Assembly (NCBI GenBank): GCA_964418595.1 | Contig: CAYQMF010000015.1 | Coordinates: 1 to 64,000 of the forward strand | Direction of reading: 5' to 3' | Length of the DNA: 64,000 nt | Source: CAYQMF01 sp964418595 | Lineage (GTDB): Bacteria; Planctomycetota; UBA1135; UBA2386 | Part shown: piece after piece, positions 25,458-33,418 of the stretch | Layout of the letters: each line of letters starts with the position of its first letter | How positions within the stretch are numbered: position 1 is the stretch's first letter | Translations under genes and position numbers: made by a program | Notes under the pieces: generated by a model | The model's database searches: none | The model's input: the letters and a program-made list of their open reading frames with translations, nothing else | Told to the model about the DNA's origin: nothing

Positions 25458-27114
25458 GGTGGGTTCCTCGCGTGGGTCGGGTCCGTGGGCTGCAGCAGGT
25501 CTCGCTCGGGCGCGACAGCTCGGGCCGGAGATCCTGCAAGGGGTGCGTCGTGTGCACGGTGTCGTCCGCGTCGCTCAGGGACGCGAGGTCCATGACCTCG
25601 CGGGCGGCACCCAGCGCGTGCTCTGCCACCGCGCGACCGAGCCGGCCGGGGTGCGGCATGTCGACGCGGAGCCGGCGACCGAATCGCTCGTCGGTCAGGC
25701 TCAGCTCGACGTGGTCCCAGTCGACCGCCTCGATGTCGTCGGCGAAGCGCTTGATGAGGCGGCCGCGCGTCCAGCTCCGACTCGCCTCCGGCCCATCGCG
25801 CAGGCACGCATCGATCTGCGCCCGGTCGATCAGCGGGTCGATGCGATCGTGTTCGAGCAGGCGCCAGATCGCGCCACGCGTCGGGTCGGTGTTGGTGAAG
25901 TCGTGGTCGAGCAGGCGCACGGCCGACGACTCGAGGCCTTCGCCCGTCCGCTCGCAGTGGCCGAGCAGGACCATGAGCTTGGCGGCCCAGTCGAGGTGGC
26001 GCGAGCACGCGGCGATGTCGCCGCGATCGGCGCGCTGCGCCAGCTCGACGATGCGGGGCAGGAGCTGCGCGGCGCAGGGCGCCACCGCGTCCTGGATCAC
26101 GCCCTCCTCGACGAGGCGCAGCATCGCCTGCGCGATCTCGGCGACGTAGGCGCCGAGCGTCACCTGGCGACCGTCGGCGAGCGGCGCCGTCCCGCGCAAC
26201 CGGCCGGACTCGAGGTCGAGCCCGAGGCTCCACGCACGCAGCGCCTCGACGGGCGAGGCGAGCAGGAGCTGGCCGTAGCCGACCTCGGCGGCGGCGAGGC
26301 AGCACTGCACGAAGCTCGTCATCAGCGCGCTCGAGACGAGGGCGAAGTCGAAGCCGATGAGGTGCAGCCGGTCGATGCCCTGCGCGTGCGGCTCGCGGCG
26401 GGCGTTGAGCAGGCCGCGCGAGAACGCCTCCGTCGTCGACAGCCCGCACACCCGCGACAGGTGGTGGGCGCGCGCGCTGAGGCTGAAGACCACCGAACCG
26501 TCGCGCAGCGGGAGCAGGTAGCCGCTGCCGAAGAACGGGACGGCGGCGGCGATCGCACTGGTGACGAAGCCGAGCACGCCTGGGTGACGCGGATCGACGA
26601 TGAGGTCGTCGAAGAGCTGCGGTGCGATCGAGATGTTGAAGTGCGAGCCCCACGAGATCGACGGATCGAGGAGGTCGACGTTGGCGGCCGTCAGCAGGTA
26701 GCGCGTGCCCGCCTCGGCGTCTTCCTGGGCCTGCTGCCGCGCCGCCTCCGCGACGACCAGCGTGCTCCAGCTCTGCGCGGCCACTTCGCACGGGCGATGC
26801 GTCTCCGCCGTGCACACCTCGACGTGCGCCATGTCGGAGTAGTAGCACTGGCCATTCGACGGCCACTGGCGCAGGCAGTCGGTGGAACTCGCCGACGCGT
26901 ACGACCCGCCCCAGTGGTCGCCCCGGCTCCAGCTCGAATCGCGCCGCGTGCGGCGTCGCCAGACGTTGCCTCCGACCCGCACGAAGGCCGTGTCGATGGC
27001 CCCGAGCACGCGTTGCGCCACGGTCCAGCTCGGGATCGCCTGGCCTCGGCCGTCGATGCCGGTCGTCGACAGCTCGCAGTCGCGACCGACGAACTTCACG
27101 ACGGGCGCGCTCAT
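25450..27114 (-). CDS. Divergent PafA/Dop-family enzyme
   Basis: 554 residues, longer than its downstream paralogue. The N-terminus has the Glu strand (GRDCELSTTG, E14), then CYYSDMAHVEVC with D94 in the place of the catalytic Asp, and ISWGSHFNISIA (154-163) in place of the GTHENY loop. These support a carboxylate-amine ligase fold. Together with the gene at 23803-25245 it gives a two-enzyme set, as expected for a deamidase and a ligase. Its ATG at 27112-27114 overlaps the ATPase stop (ATGA). Which of the two is ligase is not visible. Confidence 0.82.
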   Translation of the reverse strand: MSAPVVKFVGRDCELSTTGIDGRGQAIPSWTVAQRVLGAIDTAFVRVGGNVWRRRTRRDSSWSRGDHWGGSYASASSTDCLRQWPSNGQCYYSDMAHVEVCTAETHRPCEVAAQSWSTLVVAEAARQQAQEDAEAGTRYLLTAANVDLLDPSISWGSHFNISIAPQLFDDLIVDPRHPGVLGFVTSAIAAAVPFFGSGYLLPLRDGSVVFSLSARAHHLSRVCGLSTTEAFSRGLLNARREPHAQGIDRLHLIGFDFALVSSALMTSFVQCCLAAAEVGYGQLLLASPVEALRAWSLGLDLESGRLRGTAPLADGRQVTLGAYVAEIAQAMLRLVEEGVIQDAVAPCAAQLLPRIVELAQRADRGDIAACSRHLDWAAKLMVLLGHCERTGEGLESSAVRLLDHDFTNTDPTRGAIWRLLEHDRIDPLIDRAQIDACLRDGPEASRSWTRGRLIKRFADDIEAVDWDHVELSLTDERFGRRLRVDMPHPGRLGRAVAEHALGAAREVMDLASLSDADDTVHTTHPLQDLRPELSRPSETCCSPRTRPTRGTHHE

Positions 27115-28907
27115 GCGTGTTCTCCCGCTGCACGGTCTCCCACGGCCCGTTCTCCCACCACAGGCCCGACGAGATCGCGTTGCCAGCCGACTTCGTCGCG
27201 CGGCACGGTCTCGACGCGCTGGATGCGGCCGCGGACCCGCAGCAGGCGCTGCAGCGTGATCCAGTCGGCCTCCATCGCGCTCGCGGCTGCGCAGGCCTGA
27301 TCGACGAGACCGGCGACGACGTCGTCGAGGCCGACTGCGCCGAAGCCGATGCCGCTGCGGCGGCGCCGCGCGCCGCGCAGCTTGGCCTGGCTCATCGCTT
27401 CGCGGTAGTGCACCGCGGACAGCAGCGTGCCCGCGGTGACGTCGATGCTGCGCTGCGGCTCGGTGCCGTAGCGCAGCACGACGGTGTCCAGGATGGTCGC
27501 AAGCGCGGGCCGCAGGATCGTGGCCTCGAGCACCGCGGGGGCGACGCCGTGGCGCACGTCGCCATCGATCAGCCAGGGCACCTCGGCGGGCGCGTACACG
27601 GCCATGACCTTCGCCGCGGCCTCGGCGCCGAGCGGCGGCATCTCGAGGACGAGGTCGCCGAGGCGACCGGGCCGCTTCAGCGCCGGATCGACGGCGTCGG
27701 GGCGGTTGGTGAGGCCGAGCCACAGCACATGGGCGCGCGGCGTGGCCTCGGTGCGGACGAGCCCGTCCAGTTCGACGAGCAGGGCCTGGATCGCGTCGTT
27801 GTGCGCGCTGGACAGGAGCTCGCCGCCGTCGTGGCCCCCGGCACGCCGACCGAGGCAATCAATTTCGTCCATGACCACGATTTGGACGATGGGGCGCGTG
27901 CGCGGCACCGCCTGGCGCGCGCGGATGCTCCCGCACAGGTCTTCGCGCACGAGGCGCGCATCCTCGCCGTGCCACATCGACTTGAGCTCGTTGGGCTTGA
28001 CCACGTAGAGCACGACGTCGAAGCCGCGCGTCGCACCGACGTCGCGCAGCCACGTGGCGACGAGACGCGTGAGCAGGGTCTTGCCCTCACCGGGCTTGAG
28101 CGACCACAGCAGCACGCCGTGCAGGGGTTCGAGGGCGAACTCGCCGCGGACGTCGTCCGCGAGGAGCCGCAACTCGATGGCCTCGAGCAGCGGTTCGAGC
28201 ACGGGCTCGAGGCCGGCGACGTCCTCGGCGTCGACGGCGACGGAATCGATGCCGACCTCGAAGCGGCTGTTGCTGCTGATGCTCGCCGCGCGCGCGATGG
28301 CCCAACCGGGCGCCTCACGGCTGAGGACGAGCCGGTCGCCGGGCCGCAGTGGTTCGTCGCGAAGGCACCGTGCGATCTGCACGATGTCTTCCTGCCCACC
28401 GACGCGGGCGACATGCACCTGCTCGCGCCCATCCGCATGCCAGCCGCGCATCTCGACGACTTCGCCCAGGGCCCGCGCGCGCGCGCCGGCGTCGTCGGCG
28501 ACGCCGATCAGCACCTGCTCCTTGGTGTGCACGCGCACCGGCTCCCAGGGTTCGAGGTCGCGGAGGCGGGCGATGTCGACTTCCGGGTGGATCGCGAGTT
28601 CGAGCACGTCGCCGCGCCAGCGCACCCGGGCGGCCGGGCCCTGCGGCGTGGTCAGCAAGCCCTCGCACACGCACAGCGCCGCCGGTCCGCGGAGCATGCC
28701 CTCGAGGATCTCGCGCATCTCCTTCGCCGCGGCCGCGGCCTGTTCGCACTCACGCCGGGCGCGCAGCCACCGCGCCGCGACGGTGACCGGATCCTGCGCG
28801 GCCTCCTGGAGGACGGTCTCGATCTCCTGGATCTGCGCGGGCGTCACGCGATCGAGGCGCACGCCGGCGAGGCGCAGGAGTTGGACGATGGTCTGTTGGT
28901 TGCTCAT
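27111..28907 (-). CDS. ARC/Mpa-like AAA ATPase (proteasome-associated unfoldase type)
   Basis: 598 residues. A helical, probably coiled-coil N-terminus (~24-73) precedes an interdomain with OB-like strands (~79-200) and one AAA module, the order seen in ARC and Mpa. Walker B is VVMDEID (345-350), the sensor region LTNRPDAVDPALKRPGRLG is intact, but the P-loop reads SLKPGEGKT (269-277): the first Gly of the usual GPPGxGKT is Leu. The C-terminus (GDRAAGEHA) lacks the QYL-type tail that docks Mpa to the 20S proteasome. It likely unfolds modified proteins, with the protease partner unknown. Start ATG 28907. Confidence 0.9.
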   Translation of the reverse strand: MSNQQTIVQLLRLAGVRLDRVTPAQIQEIETVLQEAAQDPVTVAARWLRARRECEQAAAAAKEMREILEGMLRGPAALCVCEGLLTTPQGPAARVRWRGDVLELAIHPEVDIARLRDLEPWEPVRVHTKEQVLIGVADDAGARARALGEVVEMRGWHADGREQVHVARVGGQEDIVQIARCLRDEPLRPGDRLVLSREAPGWAIARAASISSNSRFEVGIDSVAVDAEDVAGLEPVLEPLLEAIELRLLADDVRGEFALEPLHGVLLWSLKPGEGKTLLTRLVATWLRDVGATRGFDVVLYVVKPNELKSMWHGEDARLVREDLCGSIRARQAVPRTRPIVQIVVMDEIDCLGRRAGGHDGGELLSSAHNDAIQALLVELDGLVRTEATPRAHVLWLGLTNRPDAVDPALKRPGRLGDLVLEMPPLGAEAAAKVMAVYAPAEVPWLIDGDVRHGVAPAVLEATILRPALATILDTVVLRYGTEPQRSIDVTAGTLLSAVHYREAMSQAKLRGARRRRSGIGFGAVGLDDVVAGLVDQACAAASAMEADWITLQRLLRVRGRIQRVETVPRDEVGWQRDLVGPVVGERAVGDRAAGEHA

Positions 28908-28930
28908 GGCGGGTGTCGGGTCGGGGCGGG

Positions 28931-29956
28931 TCAGTCGGAGAAGCTCAGCCAGGGGATCGAGGCCATGCGTCCGCCGCGCCACGCATGCACGGCGAGCACG
29001 GGACGTCTGCCGGGTGCGCCGAAGCGGCGGCCGGCGATGGGGAACACGGTGGTCTTGCTCGGGAACATGGCCTCGAGCACCTGGTAGTCGTCGAGCGACA
29101 CGTGCTCGCAGCTCGGCAGTGCGCACTCGGCCTTCTGGTTGCAGTTGCCGCAGTCCTTGCCCCATCCGTGGCTGTGGAACACGGTGAGCGGCCGCTCGCC
29201 GCGGCCACGCAGCGCGGCCAGCTCGCCGGCTTCGGCCATTGCCTCGGGGTCGAACTGGAGGCTGGCGAACGATCCGACGTGTCGGGTGTCGCCGAGCGCC
29301 TCCGACAAGACGGTGACGATGCGGGTGCGCGTGCCCGGCAGCGGTTCGCTCAGCCGCAGGAGCGTGCCCAGCACGCAGCCACCGATCTCCGCCGAGCCGG
29401 CGGCCTCGGTGCGATCGACGATGTCAGCGACGGCCCGGGCGCACATGAGCACCGGGCGGTCCGCGGCGAGTCCGCCGTCGCCGAGCGAGACGACCCCGAG
29501 GTCCTGTAGCGTGCCGTCGCGCACCAGCAGCGGCAGCAGGCGGGGCGGACGGGGCGTTGCCGGACCGGGCGTGGCGGTGAGCACCGTGTGCACGCGCTGG
29601 CCGGCCGACACTTGGATCTGCCGCGCCTGCAGCATCGTCGACATGCGGCGATCCCAGCGACCGGCGTCGAAGCGCTGCGCGTGCTCCGCACCGCTCGCCG
29701 CCGTCACGGTCACGTCGAGGCCGAGCACGCGCTCGCCCGCCGCAGAGACCGGTTCGATGGCGATGCGCACCGGCTCGGGCTCGGTGGGCAGCACATCGGC
29801 GAGGACGCCGCTGGTCCAGGCCTCTTCGGCGACGTCGGTGATGTCGTCGGTCACCGGGAACCAGGCCAGCGCCTCGCCCCCGGTCGCCTCGGTGCGCAGC
29901 TCCACGGCGAACTGGTGGCGGCAGGACAGCTCGACCTCGACGGCGATGGCGCTCAT
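28931..29956 (-). CDS. JAB/MPN-type metalloprotease with a Cys-rich insert in the JAMM motif
   Basis: 341 residues. An N-terminal beta-rich region (~1-140) of no recognised family is followed by a JAB domain: Glu (E190 in SAEIGGCVLG), the zinc ligands H261 and H263 (VFHSHGWG), and S287-x-x-D290 (SLDD). JAMM enzymes cleave ubiquitin-like conjugates at isopeptide bonds or trim precursors. Between HSH and SLDD lies an insert with C269, C272, C278 and C283, a pattern suited to a second zinc. Its ATG overlaps the stop of the ubiquitin-fold gene (ATGA). Confidence 0.87.
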   Translation of the reverse strand: MSAIAVEVELSCRHQFAVELRTEATGGEALAWFPVTDDITDVAEEAWTSGVLADVLPTEPEPVRIAIEPVSAAGERVLGLDVTVTAASGAEHAQRFDAGRWDRRMSTMLQARQIQVSAGQRVHTVLTATPGPATPRPPRLLPLLVRDGTLQDLGVVSLGDGGLAADRPVLMCARAVADIVDRTEAAGSAEIGGCVLGTLLRLSEPLPGTRTRIVTVLSEALGDTRHVGSFASLQFDPEAMAEAGELAALRGRGERPLTVFHSHGWGKDCGNCNQKAECALPSCEHVSLDDYQVLEAMFPSKTTVFPIAGRRFGAPGRRPVLAVHAWRGGRMASIPWLSFSD

Positions 29957-30216
29957 GGCCTTCCCGCCGAGACCTCCGGCAGGACGGTCCAGCGCGCGTC
30001 GTCCGCGGGGACCTCGTGCAGCAGGCTCTTGTTGTCGAGGCGGCGGCCGCGGCTGAAGGCCAGCCAGCGCAGGCCGTGGTCGGGGATGTCGAGCTCGCTG
30101 CGGAAGAACTCGATCGCCTGGCCGACGGTGTGGTCGGGCGTGAGGTCGTCGCCGACGACGGCGCGCACGCGCTTCTGCTGGCTGAGGTCGGTCATCTCGA
30201 TGGTGGCGGTGGTCAT
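29953..30216 (-). CDS. Ubiquitin-like (beta-grasp) protein
   Basis: 87 residues from ATG 30216. The order of elements fits a ubiquitin fold: two strands (RVRAVVGDD), the central helix (TVGQAIEFFRSELDI), a strand-and-turn (LRWLAFSRGRRLDNKSLL) matching ubiquitin's FAGKQLEDGRTL region, and a last strand (ARWTVLPEV). The C-terminus is SAGRP instead of Gly-Gly; trimming the last two residues would leave a terminal Gly. It overlaps both neighbours by 4 bases (ATGA), upstream the unknown protein, downstream the JAB protease. It is the likely substrate of the E1/E2 pair. Confidence 0.75.
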   Translation of the reverse strand: MTTATIEMTDLSQQKRVRAVVGDDLTPDHTVGQAIEFFRSELDIPDHGLRWLAFSRGRRLDNKSLLHEVPADDARWTVLPEVSAGRP

Positions 30217-31025
30217 GACGTTGCGTCTCCTTGGTTGGGGTCGTGGTGGATCGGCGCGTGGCCGAGGATGGCACGCGCGTACCGCGCGCGGAGATCCGCG
30301 TCTCCGCACAGCAACTGCAGCGAGGGCGCGGCGTGCTGGGCGAAGGCGGCGATGGCGCGCACCGTGCGCGCCAGGAAGGCGGGGGTGACGTCGAGCGCGT
30401 CGAGGCGAGCCTCGGCGTGCAGCTCGTGGCCGTGCCGGTCGCTCGCCTGCAGGGCGAGGCGCGCGAAGCGCACGCGGCCGTTGACGCGCAGCGCCTGGTC
30501 GGCCGCGGCGTCGCGGGCGGCGTCGGTCGGCCACGACGTGATCAGCCGGTGGGTGAGGCGGAGGCCGGTGCCGTCGGGATCGATCGTCACCGGCCGCACG
30601 AGACCGTCCAGGCTCACCCGCACCTCGACGCCGCGCGCACGGGCCGCGATCGCGTCCGGTTCGAACCGGCCGGCGCGCAGCAGGGCCCCGAGCGCATCGG
30701 GGTCGCAGCTCGTGGCGGCGCCGGTGTCGGCAGTGAGGGGACGCGCACTCGCGGCGACCGCGAGCGCGTCCACGAGCGTCTCGGCGCGGCCGCGCGGACC
30801 CGGCGGCAGGTCGGCCACGATCCAATGGCTCGCGGTGAACGCGGCGACGCGCGCGTTCCCGGGCAGGCAGGCGGTGTGCAGGAGCAGCGACGTCGGATCC
30901 GGGCCCGGCATGCCGCGCGGATCGAGGGCGAGTTCGATCGCGTACCCGCCATCGAGCGTCGGCGTGATGCGCGGCCCCGGCGCATGACGACGGCGCCGCG
31001 GCGTGCTGACGGTGGGGGTGGTCAC
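30213..31025 (-). CDS. Unknown protein of the ubiquitin-like operon
   Basis: 270 residues from a GTG at 31025. A basic N-terminus (PRRRRHAPGPR) precedes an alpha/beta region (GGYAIELALDPRGMP; HWIVADLPPGPRGRAETL) and helical C-terminal half (AFLARTVRAIAAFAQHA). No membrane segment and no known motif were seen. Overlaps of 4 bases at both ends (GTGA upstream, ATGA downstream), between the E2-like and ubiquitin-like genes, suggest it belongs to the conjugation machinery, perhaps as scaffold or substrate adaptor. This role is inference from position only. Confidence 0.7.
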   Translation of the reverse strand: MTTPTVSTPRRRRHAPGPRITPTLDGGYAIELALDPRGMPGPDPTSLLLHTACLPGNARVAAFTASHWIVADLPPGPRGRAETLVDALAVAASARPLTADTGAATSCDPDALGALLRAGRFEPDAIAARARGVEVRVSLDGLVRPVTIDPDGTGLRLTHRLITSWPTDAARDAAADQALRVNGRVRFARLALQASDRHGHELHAEARLDALDVTPAFLARTVRAIAAFAQHAAPSLQLLCGDADLRARYARAILGHAPIHHDPNQGDATS

Positions 31026-31612
31026 GCGGCCCCCTTGCCCCACAGGGGCGTGGCGGCCGGCAGCGCGGCGAGGGCTTCGCGGCCTTCGGCGAACCACTCC
31101 GCCGCGTCGTGATCGGCGGGGTCGACGGTGCTGACGTTGGCGTAGGTGAGGATCGAATAGATGTGCTCGAGGAGCGTGGTCAGCTGCATCGGGCCGCGCG
31201 GCAGCGCCCCCAGGCACAGGATCCCGAACAGGCGCGAGTAGTTGGGGTGCAGGAGCCCGGTGTCCCTCCCGATCAGCACGCACACCGACGGCTGGTCGAG
31301 GCCGGCCTCGAACGGATCGGCGCGGTAGACGATGGTGCCGCGCAGGGGACCTGCGGCGACGTCGACGCCTTCGCCGGGGCGGTGCTGGCGCAGGTAGGGG
31401 ATCGCGAGCGTGAAGTCGAGGACACGCCGTGCGGGCAGGTGCGGCTCGATGCGCAGCTTCGGCGCGCCGCTGAGCAGCGGCTGGGCCGCGTCCCAGTTGC
31501 CCGCGAAGAACTCGGCAGCGAGCTGGGTGATGGGCGCGTCGGCTTCGGTGGACGGCTCCAGGAGAGAGAGCCGCCGCAGGAGGTCGGCGAGGTCGGGCGT
31601 CTGGTCGGTCAT
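31022..31612 (-). CDS. E2-like ubiquitin-conjugating-fold protein
   Basis: 196 residues. The E2 core is visible in the second half: a strand (PSVCVLIG), then LLHPNYSRLFGILCLG, in which HPN (122-124) matches the conserved E2 motif whose Asn helps form the oxyanion hole, and C133 occupies the thioester-cysteine position of ICL. A following helix (LTTLLEHIYSILTY) matches the E2 active-site-proximal helix. It would accept the modifier from the E1 and hand it to lysine. The gene lies between E1-like and ubiquitin-fold genes, ATGA-overlapping the former. Confidence 0.82.
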   Translation of the reverse strand: MTDQTPDLADLLRRLSLLEPSTEADAPITQLAAEFFAGNWDAAQPLLSGAPKLRIEPHLPARRVLDFTLAIPYLRQHRPGEGVDVAAGPLRGTIVYRADPFEAGLDQPSVCVLIGRDTGLLHPNYSRLFGILCLGALPRGPMQLTTLLEHIYSILTYANVSTVDPADHDAAEWFAEGREALAALPAATPLWGKGAA

Positions 31613-32835
31613 TCGAGAAGGCCTCGTTGGGCAAAGGGCGTGTGCGCAGGGCGGAGCAGGAGATCGGTGCGCGTTGCGCCGGCGCGGGCGACGACCAGGG
31701 CGCCGTCGGGGATGCCGAGCGCGGCGAGGGGCGCATCGAGGATCCGCAGGTGCGCCGCTTGCGCGGCGCCGATCGACGCGAGCAGGGCGTCGCGCCGCCA
31801 GTACATCGCTCGGCCGCAGCGCGGGCAGGCCGGCGGGGTCGACCACACGCACGCGGGCTGCACGACACCGCTGCCGCAGGAGCAGGCGGCAGCCAGCGCC
31901 AGCGGAGCGGCGAGCGGAGTCAGGGTCGGGTCCGGCGCGCGCAGGAGGTCGCGCGCCTTGGCGAACAACCCGCGCAGGGTGATCTCCGCCGTGGTCGACG
32001 CGAGCGCGACCGCGGTGATCGGCGCATGGTCGCCGAGGCAACGGGCGCTGCGCGCCAGCGCGAGCGTGTGCAGCACGCCGCCGGTGAGGTCGAGGAGGGT
32101 CTCGTGGTCGAGCGCCCGCTCGCGGTCGCGGCCGCCGACCAACCGTTGCGCCTGCAGCAGACCGAGGCCGACGACGGCCAGCGTCGTCGCCATGCCGGCC
32201 AGCGTCGGCGCGCGGCCTTCCGCGCCATCGTCGGCGCGGCCGCCGGGACAAGGCGTCGGTGGTCCGCCGACGAGGTCTTCGACGCCGTACGAGCAGAGCT
32301 GGCAGGCGTGGCCGCCCCCGCCGTGCGACACGAGGACGCGGCCCATCTCGCGCGTACCCGTGCCATCGACGGCCAGCCGGACCAGCGGGATCGCGGCGGC
32401 GTTGGAGATCGACGTCAGGTGCCGAGCGAGGCCGCCGGCGTCGGTGCAGTCCACGATCAGATCGCAGGCGGCGAGCACGCCGTAGCCGACGCCACGCACG
32501 TCGATCGGGAGCGCGAAGGCCCGGCCGGGCTCGATCGCGTCGCACGCGTCGACCACGGCGTCGACCTTGCGGCGTCCCACCGCCGCGATGGGGACGGCCT
32601 GTGTGCCGACGTTGTGGGCCTCGACCCGATCCGCATCGATCGCGAGCACCACCGCGCCGCTGCGCACGACCGCCAGCGCGAAGTGCGAGCCCAGCGCCCC
32701 GGCGCCGATGATCGCGATGCGTGCCGTGCGCCAGCGAGCGAACGGATCGCCCGTGAGCAGTGAGGTGCCACGCACCCGCGCCAGGCGGTCGCTCGCGGGT
32801 GCGGCCACGGGCATGGCGTGCAGCTCAGCGCGCAT
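31609..32835 (-). CDS. E1-like activating enzyme (ThiF/MoeB fold)
   Basis: 408 residues. A Rossmann adenylation domain shows IAIIGAGALGSHFALA (40-55), AIDADRVEAHNVGTQ (65-79) and IVDCTDAGG (127-135), as in ThiF/Uba-type enzymes that adenylate the C-terminus of a beta-grasp protein. Cysteines pair as CQLC (178-181) and CPRC (337-340), suggesting structural zinc. The thioester Cys is not obvious. A C-terminal region (~345-408) could serve E2 recruitment. ATG 32835 follows a strong ribosome site (AAGGAGGG) and overlaps the RING-like gene's end by 11 bases. Confidence 0.9.
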   Translation of the reverse strand: MRAELHAMPVAAPASDRLARVRGTSLLTGDPFARWRTARIAIIGAGALGSHFALAVVRSGAVVLAIDADRVEAHNVGTQAVPIAAVGRRKVDAVVDACDAIEPGRAFALPIDVRGVGYGVLAACDLIVDCTDAGGLARHLTSISNAAAIPLVRLAVDGTGTREMGRVLVSHGGGGHACQLCSYGVEDLVGGPPTPCPGGRADDGAEGRAPTLAGMATTLAVVGLGLLQAQRLVGGRDRERALDHETLLDLTGGVLHTLALARSARCLGDHAPITAVALASTTAEITLRGLFAKARDLLRAPDPTLTPLAAPLALAAACSCGSGVVQPACVWSTPPACPRCGRAMYWRRDALLASIGAAQAAHLRILDAPLAALGIPDGALVVARAGATRTDLLLRPAHTPFAQRGLLE

Positions 32836-33418
32836 CGCGGCCCTCCTTCGCCATCGCCAGCAACTCGGCGAGGCGCGGGCCACCGCGGCGTGCCGGCGGG
32901 CGCCAGCGACGGGCGCGCGGGTCGAACCCGCACTGGTGGCAACGCAAGGTCGGCCGCCACGCGGTGCGCTTGAACATGCCCGCGCACGGCGTCGTCGGCG
33001 TGCCGGGGCAGACCACGATCGGCTCGCCCGCGGCGAGTCGCGTCCGCGTGCGCAGGCAACGCTGGTCGTCGCCGTGCTGCGCCGGATCGTAGGTCGTCTC
33101 CACGGGTTCCGTGTCGGCCGAGACCCACGTCGGGTGGCCGCCCATGTCGATGCGATCGCCGTGCCGCAGGACGTGCAGCCCGATGCCCGCCGGCGTGCCG
33201 TTGATCGTCACGCCGCCGCCGAGGTCAGCCGGCACGAGGAGCGCACCGACGGTGCGCCCGCGGCGGGCGGCGAACACGGTCGCGTGGTGCGCCGCGTCCT
33301 GCGGGTCTTGGACCGCGACGCCGGTGGCGGCGATACCGACGATGCGACCGACGACCTGCTCCGTGCCGCCGTCGCCGTACCAGAGCGTGACCTGCGTGAT
33401 CGGAGTTTGCGGGTTCAT
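32825..33418 (-). CDS. FHA-like domain with a degenerate RING-like cysteine cluster (possible E3)
   Basis: 197 residues. The first ~100 residues resemble an FHA domain: a strand with VVGRIVG, HHATVF, and the loop TINGTPAGIGLHVLRHGDRI before a last strand. The second part has C121, C137, C145, C160 and C163, arranged like a RING or related treble clef (CLRT... VVCPG... C... CHQC) but with some ligands of the standard eight missing. With E1 and E2 genes directly downstream, a substrate-recruiting E3 role is plausible. It overlaps its upstream neighbour by 4 bases (ATGA). Confidence 0.55.
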   Translation of the reverse strand: MNPQTPITQVTLWYGDGGTEQVVGRIVGIAATGVAVQDPQDAAHHATVFAARRGRTVGALLVPADLGGGVTINGTPAGIGLHVLRHGDRIDMGGHPTWVSADTEPVETTYDPAQHGDDQRCLRTRTRLAAGEPIVVCPGTPTTPCAGMFKRTAWRPTLRCHQCGFDPRARRWRPPARRGGPRLAELLAMAKEGRDAR

